Shown here in pieces: positions 12,396 to 19,421 of a DNA stretch of 19,421 nucleotides. Each line of letters starts with the position of its first letter. Position 1 is the first letter of the stretch. The notes beneath the pieces are model-generated. The model saw only the letters and a list, made by a program, of their open reading frames with translations, searched no databases and had not been told where the DNA came from. The translations under genes and the position numbers were made by a program. The DNA comes from Capnocytophaga granulosa ATCC 51502 (GTDB lineage Bacteria; Bacteroidota; Bacteroidia; Flavobacteriales; Flavobacteriaceae), in the NCBI RefSeq assembly GCF_000411115.1, contig NZ_KE150261.1, forward strand, positions 1 through 19,421, read 5' to 3'.

Positions 12396-13476
12396 TGATT
12401 TTCAACATATTATCACTCTTATACAAGATGCAAAAGCACGTGCTTATGCTAAAGTAAATAGTGAGCTTGTCGCCTTATATTTCAATGTTGGGAATATCGT
12501 TTCTGAAAAAATCAGTAGAGGTATTTGGGGAGATAAAACAATAGAAGAACTAGCAGACTTTATTCATTCCCAAATGCCACAACTCTCCGGATTCAATCGA
12601 AGAGGCCTATATCGTATGAAGCAATTCTATGAAGTTCATGCTATTAATTCTGATGTTTTTAAGTTATGGGAAGAATTGATTTATAATGATAAAAATATTG
12701 ATAACCAATCAAGTATAATTGTGTCACCGACGGTGACACAATTAGAAAAGCACCAGTTTTATATGGAGAATCTTCTTTTAAAAATATCTTGGGCCCATCA
12801 TTTAGAAATATTCTCTTCTATAAGAAAACCTGATGAAATATTGTTTTATCTCCTACAATCAATTACAGAAAAATGGACACGATCAGACCTTAGAAGACAG
12901 CTAAAATCAGCTCTATATGAACGTACTTTATTAGCTAAGCAGACCCCAAACCCTACATTACAGAAGATAGATGTTGTACAAAATCTTTTCAAAGACCCTT
13001 ATATTTTTGAATTTTTAGACCTTCCAAAAGACTATTCGGAGAAAGATTTAGAACAATCTATTATTTTAAACCTACAGAAATTTATTTTGGAGATAGGTAA
13101 GGGTTTTACTTATATGGGATCTCAATATCGCTTACAGGTAGGTAATAAGGATTATTATACTGATCTACTTTTTTATCATAGAGATTTGCAATGCTTAGTT
13201 CTTTTCGAACTTAAAATACAAGATTTTGAACCTGAATTTTTAGGTAAACTTAATTTTTATCTGGAGGCTTTGGACAGAGATGTAAAAAGACCCCATGAAA
13301 ATCCCAGTATTGGGATCTTACTTTGTAAAGGGAAGGACAATGATGTGGTAGAATATGCTTTAGCACGAAATATATCCCCTACCATCATTGCCGAATATCA
13401 AACCAAATTGATAGACAAAAGACTGCTTATTGATAAGTTAAACCAATTAATATCTTTATTATCCCCAAAAAACTAA
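12388..13476 (+). CDS. yhcG: DUF1016/YhcG-family PDDEXK nuclease
   Basis: A 362-residue protein. The N-terminal DUF1016-type helical domain (about 10-145) has YFNVGNIVSEKI, the GFNRRGLYRMKQFYE block and ISWAHHLEI. The C-terminal PDDEXK-type nuclease domain (about 200-345) has candidate catalytic Asp259 (YYTDLLFYH), then Glu274-x-Lys276 in LFELKIQDF, then the helix KLNFYLEALD. Relatives are often found in defence islands and beside type I restriction genes, and a DNA cleavage role is likely but not proven. It overlaps the MNT gene by 8 bases and is followed after 24 bases by a large palindrome. Residues 110-119 (IIVSPTVTQL), in the linker between the two domains, are encoded by a perfect palindrome, an unusual feature for coding DNA. 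The gene is full-length. Confidence 0.85.
   Translation: MDNDFQHIITLIQDAKARAYAKVNSELVALYFNVGNIVSEKISRGIWGDKTIEELADFIHSQMPQLSGFNRRGLYRMKQFYEVHAINSDVFKLWEELIYNDKNIDNQSSIIVSPTVTQLEKHQFYMENLLLKISWAHHLEIFSSIRKPDEILFYLLQSITEKWTRSDLRRQLKSALYERTLLAKQTPNPTLQKIDVVQNLFKDPYIFEFLDLPKDYSEKDLEQSIILNLQKFILEIGKGFTYMGSQYRLQVGNKDYYTDLLFYHRDLQCLVLFELKIQDFEPEFLGKLNFYLEALDRDVKRPHENPSIGILLCKGKDNDVVEYALARNISPTIIAEYQTKLIDKRLLIDKLNQLISLLSPKN
12717..12743. repeat. Perfect 27-bp palindrome inside the DUF1016 gene
   Basis: Arms AATTGTGTCACCG (12717-12729) and CGGTGACACAATT (12731-12743) are perfect around one central base. It sits in frame in the interdomain linker, encoding IIVSPTVTQL. A close relative, with a compensated base change, lies at 13511-13537. 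Confidence 0.85.
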
Positions 13477-13500
13477 TTCTAAATTCAATAACCTGTAATT

Positions 13501-13547
13501 AATTGTTAAAAATTGTGTCGCCGTCGGCGACACAATTTTTAACAATT
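13501..13547. repeat. Perfect 47-bp palindrome behind the DUF1016 gene
   Basis: Arms of 23 bases (13501-13523 and 13525-13547) are exact reverse complements around a single T. The core, AATTGTGTCGCCG and its mirror (13511-13537), matches the palindrome inside the gene. With the flanking A and T runs it would also be an efficient bidirectional terminator for the operon ending at 13476. Confidence 0.9.
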
Positions 13548-13571
13548 TCTAAAAACCCTTATAACTATCTG

Positions 13572-14546
13572 ATGAATAACCTCTTTCAAGATTATACCCC
13601 TAAGGAATTTGAAGCACAAGCACTAAAAGTATTTGCTTTTCAGTACCAAAACAATGCTGTATATCAGGAGTTTTGCAACTATTTCGGCAAGACTCCTAAG
13701 ACGGTACATGCTCTTGAGGAGATTCCTTTCTTGCCTATAGAGTTTTTCAAGAGTAAAGAAATCTATGCAGCTACCAATGCTCCTGAGGAAATCTTTACCA
13801 GTAGTGGCACCACAGGTAGCCAAACGTCTCGACACTTGGTAAGTTCTCTTGCTCTCTATAGGGAAAGTTTTCGCAAGGGCTTTGCTCACTTCTATGGAGG
13901 GATAGAGGAGTATATATTTTTGGCGCTACTCCCCTCCTACTTAGAGCGCAAGGGGTCATCTCTTATCTATATGGCTGAGGACTTGATTCATGGCGCTCAA
14001 AAGGAAAGCGGTTTTTACCTCTACAACCAAGAGGAGCTTGCCCAAAAACTAAGACTATGGGACGCTCAGGGACGAAAGGTTTTCCTTATGGGGGTGTCTT
14101 TTGCTCTTTTGGACTTGGTAGAGCAATACCAATTCTCATTAAAGAATACGATTGTTATGGAGACAGGAGGCATGAAAGGGCGGCGCAAGGAACTGATTCG
14201 TGAGGAGTTACATGGGCTGCTGTGTAGGGGCTTTGGTACTGAAGTGATTCACTCCGAATATGGGATGACGGAGCTACTCTCCCAAGCCTATAGCCAAGGA
14301 AATGGCTTGTTCTACCCTATGCCTTGGATGAAAGTCTTGATCCGTGACAGTGAGGATGCGCTCTCTCCCCTTCCCTATGGTCGTATCGGAGGAATTAATG
14401 TGATAGACCTTGCCAATTACTACTCTTGTAGCTTTATCGCTACTCAGGATTTAGGTAAGGCCTACCCCGATGGCTCTTTTGAGGTATTGGGGCGCTTTGA
14501 TGCAGCAGATATTCGTGGTTGTAACCTATTAGTCTTACAAAATTAA
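13572..14546 (+). CDS. LuxE-like acyl-protein synthetase / AMP-dependent enzyme
   Basis: A 324-residue member of the acyl-adenylating superfamily, closest in pattern to LuxE (acyl-protein synthetase). The adenylate-forming phosphate loop is visible as [12 protein letters not shown] (about 75-86). Later come [17 protein letters not shown] (about 196-212) and [14 protein letters not shown], the conserved E-Y-G-M-T-E region of adenylating enzymes. Length is typical of the LuxE group and lacks the C-terminal lid of full acyl-CoA ligases. The frame is open upstream to a TTG at 13503, but that lies inside the palindrome, so the ATG at 13572 is chosen. It is followed 4 bases later by rnhB. In Bacteroidota such stand-alone proteins are common and their substrate is unknown. 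Confidence 0.8.
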   Translation: MNNLFQDYTPKEFEAQALKVFAFQYQNNAVYQEFCNYFGKTPKTVHALEEIPFLPIEFFKSKEIYAATNAPEEIFTSSGTTGSQTSRHLVSSLALYRESFRKGFAHFYGGIEEYIFLALLPSYLERKGSSLIYMAEDLIHGAQKESGFYLYNQEELAQKLRLWDAQGRKVFLMGVSFALLDLVEQYQFSLKNTIVMETGGMKGRRKELIREELHGLLCRGFGTEVIHSEYGMTELLSQAYSQGNGLFYPMPWMKVLIRDSEDALSPLPYGRIGGINVIDLANYYSCSFIATQDLGKAYPDGSFEVLGRFDAADIRGCNLLVLQN

Positions 14547-14550
14547 TCCT

Positions 14551-15144
14551 ATGGAAAAATGGTTTTTCTCCCCAAGTGAAGCGGGTACCGATGAGGCAGG
14601 ACGTGGCTGCTTGGCAGGCCCTGTTACAGCTGCGGCAGTGATCCTCCCTGAAGATTTCTATCACCCTCTGCTCAATGACTCCAAGCAAATGACTGAGAAA
14701 CAGCGCAATGAACTACGCCCTATTATAGAAGAGCAGGCAATAAGCTATGCCGTGGTACATGTCTCCCCACAACGAATTGATCAAATCAATATCCTCAATG
14801 CCTCCATAGAGGCCATGCAACAGGCCTTAGACAAACTCACTGTAACTCCTGAGTTTATTGTAGTAGATGGTAATCGCTTCAAGCCTTATAAGGAGATTCC
14901 TTACTCTTGTCAAGTAAAGGGGGACGCGCGCTTTATGCGTATTGCGGCCGCTTCGGTACTGGCCAAGACCTATCGCGATGCCTATATGGAAGAGTTACAC
15001 AAGCAATACCCTATGTATCATTGGGATAAAAATAAAGGATACCCAACCGGTGAACACCGAGCGGCTATCCTTGAATATGGATCTTGTGAATATCATAGAA
15101 AAACATTTCAACTCATTGATATTCAGTTAAAATTTGATTTTTAA
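14551..15144 (+). CDS. rnhB: Ribonuclease HII
   Basis: A 197-residue RNase HII, which removes ribonucleotides and RNA from RNA-DNA hybrids in the cytoplasm. The active-site signature [14 protein letters not shown] (12-25) carries the paired acidic residues Asp14 and Glu15. Asp106 lies in FIVVDGNRF, and the conserved block [20 protein letters not shown] (about 124-143) supplies the last catalytic Asp and the substrate-binding residues. Length is normal and no lesion is seen. It follows the LuxE-like gene by 4 bases, so the two are probably cotranscribed. It is convergent with ftsE, the two stop codons being directly adjacent with no spacer for a separate terminator. Confidence 0.95.
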   Translation: MEKWFFSPSEAGTDEAGRGCLAGPVTAAAVILPEDFYHPLLNDSKQMTEKQRNELRPIIEEQAISYAVVHVSPQRIDQINILNASIEAMQQALDKLTVTPEFIVVDGNRFKPYKEIPYSCQVKGDARFMRIAAASVLAKTYRDAYMEELHKQYPMYHWDKNKGYPTGEHRAAILEYGSCEYHRKTFQLIDIQLKFDF

Positions 15145-15828
15145 TCAGACTGAGCGCTGTACTACCTCAAAGAGCTTGCCTGCATCACACTTGATAGTCT
15201 TGGAGGGAAACTTGAGTATCAGGGCATAGTCATGGGTTGCCATAAGGATAGAACGCCCTGAGTCATTGATCTCGCGCATCACTTTCATAATCTCCACACT
15301 CGTCTCTGGGTCAAGGTTTCCTGTAGGCTCATCGGCCAGAATTAGGTCTGGGTCATTGAGCAAAGCACGTGCAATGGCTACCCGCTGTTGCTCACCTCCA
15401 GAGAGTTCATGTGGGTGCTTGTCTATCTTGGTCTGCATCTTCACCTTGGTTAGTACACTACTGATACGCGCCTCTATCTTATGAGGATCATGCCAACCTG
15501 TGGCACGTAGGACAAACTCCAAATTACCAAATACAGTTCTGTCGGGCAATAGCTTAAAGTCCTGAAAGACTACCCCTATTTTTCGTCTTAGATAAGGGAT
15601 TTCCGATTCCTTAAGGGTAGCTAAATTAAAATCTACGGCCATACCCGTGCCCTTCTTCAAAGGTAAATCCCCATAGAGTATCTTCAGCAAGGAACTCTTT
15701 CCGCTGCCTGTTTTGCCTATCAGGTATACAAACTCTCCCCGCTCTATAGTAAGGTTAATATCATGTAAGATAAGATTCTTTCTTTGGAAAACAGAAACAT
15801 CCTTGAGTTCTACTACGGTTTTTGCCAT
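15145..15828 (-). CDS. ftsE: Cell-division ABC ATPase FtsE
   Basis: A 227-residue ABC-transporter ATPase from the ATG at 15828 ([14 protein letters not shown]). An earlier ATG at 15852 would add eight residues and overlap the acyl-CoA ligase gene; the later start fits the family better. Walker A GKTGSGKS (38-45), Q-loop region [20 protein letters not shown] (about 87-106), signature [15 protein letters not shown] (142-156), Walker B LILADEP (162-168) and the switch His near 199 (MATHD) are all intact. FtsE pairs with FtsX in the inner membrane to control cell-wall hydrolases at the division site. ftsX is not adjacent. The [10 protein letters not shown] segment and the short length separate it from lipoprotein-export ATPases such as LolD, though that family is the main alternative. 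Confidence 0.87.
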   Translation of the reverse strand: MAKTVVELKDVSVFQRKNLILHDINLTIERGEFVYLIGKTGSGKSSLLKILYGDLPLKKGTGMAVDFNLATLKESEIPYLRRKIGVVFQDFKLLPDRTVFGNLEFVLRATGWHDPHKIEARISSVLTKVKMQTKIDKHPHELSGGEQQRVAIARALLNDPDLILADEPTGNLDPETSVEIMKVMREINDSGRSILMATHDYALILKFPSKTIKCDAGKLFEVVQRSV

Positions 15829-15844
15829 GGGGTTTTCTTGAGGG

Positions 15845-17641
15845 TTATACATACATTGCTTCTATCTCACGGAAATAATTCTTATAGATATTCTTTCGCT
15901 TGAGCTTGAGGGTTGGGGTGAGTTCATCATTATTGATAGAGAAAGGTGTGGTTAGCAGGGTAAATTTCTTAATCTGCTCATAGGCGGCTAACTCTTGTTG
16001 TAAGTGCTGTAGTCTCTTTTGGAAGAACTCGACTATCTGGCTGTTTTTGATCAGCTCTGAATAGTTCTTATACTTGAGGTTGAGAGACTTAGCATATTCG
16101 GCTAAGGCCTCATAGTTGGGTACAATCAAGGCGGATACATACTTACGGGCATCGGCTATGACGGCGATTTGCTCTATAAAGCTGTCCTTACCTACCTTAC
16201 CTTCTATCTGCTGGGGAGCAATGTATTTCCCATTGGAGGTCTTCATCAGCTCCTTGATACGTTCGGTAATATAGAGGTTGCCTTCCTTATCCAAATAACC
16301 TGCATCGCCTGTACGCAAGTAGCCATCTTCGGTAAAGGCTTTGGCATTCTCCTCTGGGTTGTTATAATAGCCTTTGGAAATAGAACCTCCCTTGAGCAAA
16401 ATCTCATTGTCCTGCCCTATCTTTGCTTGTACATAAGGCACCAGAGTACCTACCGACTTGAGCTTAAACTTATGATCGTCCCAGCAAGATACCGTCGCCG
16501 TGGTCTCGGTCATACCATACCCCAAGGTAACATTGACCCCTATGGCTCGGAAAAAACGCCCTATAGAAGGTTCCAAGAGGGCGCCGCCGCAAGGAATCAT
16601 CTGGATATTGCCTCCCAAAGCAGCTTTTAGCTTCTGGAAAACAAGTTTGTCTGCCAGATTATAGAGTTTTTTGAGAATAAAAGAAGGATATTTCCCTTTT
16701 TTGGTTCTTCCCAACTGTATTTTAGCAATTCGAGTAGCTGTAGCGAAGACTACACGCTTTACTACCGACTGTTTTTGTACATTCTCGTAGATTTTAGTAT
16801 ATATTTTCTCCAAGAGACGTGGTACCACACACATATAGTGTGGTTTTACCTCTTTGAGAGCCTCAGCCACACGGTTAGTGTCATCTAAGTAACAGTTGAT
16901 TACCCCCTTATGGAATACATAGGCTACCCACATACGCTCATATACATGGGAGAGCGGTAGGAAGGACATGGAGACATTACCCTCTACCACTGCCAAGCGG
17001 TCATCATGGTTGATGAACTGATAAGCCACATTCTCATAGTCTATCATCACGCCCTTGGGATTCCCTGTAGTACCCGATGTATAGATAATGGTATAGAGAT
17101 CCTGCATACAACGACTGTCAAAACGCTCCTTAAGTTCCCTTTCATAATGCCCCTTTGGCACTAAGGCTACAAACTTTGACAGCGGGAGTACGACATGCTC
17201 CTCATCCTTAAGAAGAGATTCGTTGAAGAGTACTACCAATTGTAAGTTGGGACACGCTTGGCGTATCTGCTCTACCTTATCGTATTGTTCTTTTTCACCG
17301 ACAAAGAGGATTCTAATGCCCGCATTGTTGATGATATAAGCAGCCTGATCGGCTGTATTGGTAGCATAGATAGGTACAGCACAAGCCCTTAGGTGAGCAG
17401 CGGCCATATCTACCATAGTCCATTGGGGAGAGTTGGGAGCAAAAATCCCGATATTCTCCTGGACTCCCACTTGGTAATGGAGCAAAGCCTTAGTTATTTT
17501 CTGTATTTCTTCGTAGAATACTTTCCAAGAAAGGGAGCGCAATTGCCCATTTTCCCAGTAACGAACGGCCTCTCGTTCTCCGTAATGTGCGGCCTGAGCA
17601 GCCATACGAGTTACCAAGTGAAATCTTTCTAAATCCATCAT
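15845..17641 (-). CDS. Long-chain fatty acid-CoA ligase
   Basis: A 598-residue AMP-forming long-chain acyl-CoA synthetase, which activates fatty acids for breakdown or lipid synthesis at the membrane. Visible motifs: the phosphate loop TIIYTSGTTGNPKGVM (about 189-204), FLPLSHVYER, the substrate-site stretch GYGMTETTATVS (about 370-385), YLRTGDAGYLD with the ribose-binding Asp, and the hinge/lid sequence ERIKELMKTSNGKYI. The frame extends to a TTG at 17659, but a -7 element at 17664-17671 would place the transcript start at about 17657, so the ATG at 17641 is preferred (an adjacent ATG at 17638 is equally possible). It ends 16 bases before ftsE, implying a two-gene transcript. Confidence 0.9.
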   Translation of the reverse strand: MMDLERFHLVTRMAAQAAHYGEREAVRYWENGQLRSLSWKVFYEEIQKITKALLHYQVGVQENIGIFAPNSPQWTMVDMAAAHLRACAVPIYATNTADQAAYIINNAGIRILFVGEKEQYDKVEQIRQACPNLQLVVLFNESLLKDEEHVVLPLSKFVALVPKGHYERELKERFDSRCMQDLYTIIYTSGTTGNPKGVMIDYENVAYQFINHDDRLAVVEGNVSMSFLPLSHVYERMWVAYVFHKGVINCYLDDTNRVAEALKEVKPHYMCVVPRLLEKIYTKIYENVQKQSVVKRVVFATATRIAKIQLGRTKKGKYPSFILKKLYNLADKLVFQKLKAALGGNIQMIPCGGALLEPSIGRFFRAIGVNVTLGYGMTETTATVSCWDDHKFKLKSVGTLVPYVQAKIGQDNEILLKGGSISKGYYNNPEENAKAFTEDGYLRTGDAGYLDKEGNLYITERIKELMKTSNGKYIAPQQIEGKVGKDSFIEQIAVIADARKYVSALIVPNYEALAEYAKSLNLKYKNYSELIKNSQIVEFFQKRLQHLQQELAAYEQIKKFTLLTTPFSINNDELTPTLKLKRKNIYKNYFREIEAMYV

Positions 17642-17663
17642 AGTTAGTTTGCGTTTCAATTAG

Positions 17664-17671
17664 CAAAATTA
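17664..17671 (-). promoter_or_regulatory. -7 element for the acyl-CoA ligase-ftsE transcript
   Basis: The minus strand reads TAATTTTG, a perfect Bacteroidota -7 box, about 16 bases before the predicted transcript start region and 22 bases before the ATG at 17641. The expected -33 zone is a T-rich tract without a clear TTTG. Confidence 0.45.
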
Positions 17672-17719
17672 GTGCTTTTCGCTGATATAAAAAAAATAAA
17701 AAGTTAAATGTTAGCGATT

Positions 17720-17777
17720 AGTGGTTAGTTGTCAGTGATTAGCCCTTTTTATGACTAACCACTAATAACTAACCACT
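17720..17777 (-). terminator. Large imperfect hairpin built from repeat units
   Basis: Arms at 17720-17742 and 17755-17777 match as reverse complements at 20 of 23 positions around a 12-base loop. The sequence consists of degenerate CTAACCACTA-type units that continue to about 17783. It starts 20 bases behind the stop of the T9SS gene and most likely ends its transcript, although no clear T-run follows. Confidence 0.5.
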
Positions 17778-17796
17778 AACCACTATAACTTACTAA

Positions 17797-19421
17797 TTAG
17801 TACTTAAGGTACAACCATCCTTTTTCGGTATGGGACTGATCATCGGAGTCTTCATATTCTAAGATGTAGTAGTAAGTTCCTTGTGGGAGCTTGCTATCTG
17901 CACTTATGGTCGCACGTCCGTTGGAATGACCGTCAAATGGTGCTTCGTTACTATAACCATCCTTTTCATAGACTAGTACACCCCAACGGTTGAATATCTT
18001 GAGATTATTCTTAGGATAGTACTCTATACCGTCTATCTTGAAATAGTCATTGTGTCCATCTCCATCGGCTGATACTCCGTTGTAGATGGTAAGTGGTTTG
18101 TCTTTGATCACTTCCACTCTTACCTTAGCTGTCTTACATGCGCCTGGGTGTCCCTTTATACAGAGATCATAGGTAAATTCATACTCTTTTACTGGTGCTC
18201 CCTGAGGCACTATCAGGTTACCTTGCTCATCTATATAAGCTCCTGAACCATCATTACCATTTAAGGTAACCGTTACCTTATCCAAGTGATCAAGGACTTT
18301 TTCACCAGCATATAGGTCATTCGCTAAGATATTACCCACATTTACAGCTCCCTTGGTAACATTCACTGGTTTAAAGTCAAGGTCATCCCCTGCCACAAGA
18401 GCTGGAAGAAGCTTAAGTACACCCTTAGCCGTCTTACATTCATTAGGAGCTGTTTTCTTACAGATCGTATAGCTATAAGTATAGACACCATCAGGAGTAT
18501 TAGGTGCTATAGTGATGGAACCATCCTCTTGGTTAATCACAATACCTGGCACCTCATTACCATCTTTATCCTTCACTGGGGTTGATCTAAATGTCACATT
18601 CTTTCCTGGTTCTGGACGCTTGCCATCTACCTCATCATTAGCAAAGATACCTTTACTTTTATCTATATATTGCTTTGTATCATTGTTATTAGGCAACTCA
18701 TGTTCGTCATCTCCAGCAGTAAAAGTAACTACCCTTATCGTTACTACAGCAGAAGAATTCTTGGTCTTATCATTCTTATCGCTTATTGTATAGTAGTACT
18801 TATGGATACCTGGGGCAATACCTTTTTCAACATCCACACGACCATCAACAAATCTCATTTTTAATTTAGGATCTTCATTATCTGCTCTCGACGTTTTTTC
18901 TATGATCACCTCGTTGGTCGTAGGGCCAACTTTACCTGCAAATATATCGTTGTTGAGGATACTTGGTGTAAGACCTCCTAAAGTACCTATTTCGAACTCA
19001 TCATCTTTGGCCAAGATCGTATTATCTACTACCTCAAAGGTTGCTTTTGCTTCTTCACTACAGTTGGTAGGTACAGCCTTCTCACAGATAGAGTAAGTAT
19101 AGGTATAAACACCTACTGGAGTACCTTGTTTTACGGTAATGCTTCCGTTATCATTCATAGTGATAGTACCTGCCTGAACAGCTGTACCATCCTGGCGTGT
19201 TACCGCTCCCTTATGAAGGATCACATCAGTCTCTGGAGAGAGGATGCCTGGCACACCTTCCAAGGTATCTACACCTGTTGAGAATACCGTATTGGTAGTG
19301 GTGTAATCCACTGTATTAGGTACCTTACCAAAGTTATCATCTATCGCTTTAATTGTACGCTTAGCTGATGTTACGGTAATCTTAACCGTAGCTGTATCAC
19401 AAACACCTAGATGCACCTTAT
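17797..19421 (-). CDS. T9SS-exported repeat protein, type B sorting domain (5' partial)
   Basis: The 3' part of a large gene; the frame runs off the right edge, so the GTG at 19414-19416 is not a start. About 540 residues are visible. Four related units of roughly 100-115 residues follow each other, each opening with an A-x-DD motif (AIDDNF, AKDDEF, AGDDEH, AGDDLD) and, in three of the four, closing with a Y-T/D-x-C-x-K...C...A-K strand pair (for example YTICKKTAPNECKTAKG). The C-terminal domain (about the last 90 residues) has the type B T9SS/gliding signature: DGDGHNDYFKIDGI, NNLKIFNRWGVLVYE, and GTYYYILEY near the end. The protein is therefore expected to cross the outer membrane by the type IX system and be attached at the surface or secreted. 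It is probably an adhesin-like protein; its ligand is unknown. Confidence 0.88.
   Translation of the reverse strand, partial: KVHLGVCDTATVKITVTSAKRTIKAIDDNFGKVPNTVDYTTTNTVFSTGVDTLEGVPGILSPETDVILHKGAVTRQDGTAVQAGTITMNDNGSITVKQGTPVGVYTYTYSICEKAVPTNCSEEAKATFEVVDNTILAKDDEFEIGTLGGLTPSILNNDIFAGKVGPTTNEVIIEKTSRADNEDPKLKMRFVDGRVDVEKGIAPGIHKYYYTISDKNDKTKNSSAVVTIRVVTFTAGDDEHELPNNNDTKQYIDKSKGIFANDEVDGKRPEPGKNVTFRSTPVKDKDGNEVPGIVINQEDGSITIAPNTPDGVYTYSYTICKKTAPNECKTAKGVLKLLPALVAGDDLDFKPVNVTKGAVNVGNILANDLYAGEKVLDHLDKVTVTLNGNDGSGAYIDEQGNLIVPQGAPVKEYEFTYDLCIKGHPGACKTAKVRVEVIKDKPLTIYNGVSADGDGHNDYFKIDGIEYYPKNNLKIFNRWGVLVYEKDGYSNEAPFDGHSNGRATISADSKLPQGTYYYILEYEDSDDQSHTEKGWLYLKY

Noticed and set aside
13503..13571. 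Extended N-terminus of the LuxE-like protein from a TTG
   Set aside because: The added codons lie in the 47-bp palindrome and the resulting peptide is just the repeat read through. The ATG at 13572 gives a normal N-terminus.
15829..15852. Earlier ATG for FtsE
   Set aside because: It adds eight residues not typical of the family and overlaps the upstream gene. The ATG at 15828 fits better.
17642..17659. TTG start for the acyl-CoA ligase
   Set aside because: It would lie at or before the transcript start implied by the -7 box at 17664-17671. Two ATG codons follow directly.
1..19421. tRNA, rRNA, CRISPR arrays, insertion sequences, attachment sites
   Set aside because: No tRNA-like cloverleaf, rRNA segment, regular repeat-spacer array, transposase or integrase frame, or convincing direct-repeat boundary was seen by eye. 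A covariance or profile search could still find weak cases.

Overview
The window looks like chromosome of a low-GC Bacteroidota, most likely a Flavobacteriia member close to Capnocytophaga. The genus is inference. Directly visible support: several promoters of the Bacteroidota type (TTTG or TTG, about 19-20 bases, TAnnTTTG), a type IX secretion (T9SS) type B sorting domain at the C-terminus of a large repeat protein, a lipoprotein with an acidic motif after its cysteine resembling the Capnocytophaga/Bacteroidota surface-export signal, a FixI/CcoI-like copper ATPase, and no dependence on Shine-Dalgarno sequences.

Layout. 1-860: no protein gene; a leftward promoter at the edge, a dispersed repeat, several hairpins, tandem rightward promoters and a ~180-nt rod-shaped RNA fold that is a good small-RNA candidate. 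861-1969: a YD-repeat-like lipoprotein, its terminator and a 45-residue small gene. 1974-5381 (minus): FixI/CcoI-like P-type ATPase and a YbhN/UPF0104 membrane protein, separated by short tandem repeats. 5491-6004: a decayed toxin-antitoxin locus (intact antitoxin-like gene, only the C-terminal third of a RelE/ParE-like toxin). 6038-8601: housekeeping aspS, then a ygiD-like dioxygenase.

8602-13550 is the accessory stretch, visibly more AT-rich at 8660-10500. It holds a structured leader, a broken CBS-pair/HEPN gene (one homopolymer frameshift plus one in-frame TGA) followed 1 base later by an intact three-helix membrane protein, a RraB-like remnant, a small internally duplicated protein, and an operon of an uncharacterised acidic protein, a minimal nucleotidyltransferase (MNT) without its usual HEPN partner, and a DUF1016/YhcG-type nuclease. 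A perfect palindrome lies inside the nuclease gene, and a longer relative, with compensating changes in both arms, lies just behind it.

13572-19421 returns to core functions: a LuxE-like acyl-adenylating enzyme and RNase HII (plus strand), convergent with FtsE and a long-chain acyl-CoA ligase (minus), then a 3'-complete but 5'-truncated T9SS cargo/adhesin. The most unusual items are the CBS-HEPN/membrane-protein pair as a candidate defence module, the co-varying palindromes tied to the YhcG-type gene, and the rod-like RNA near the left end.
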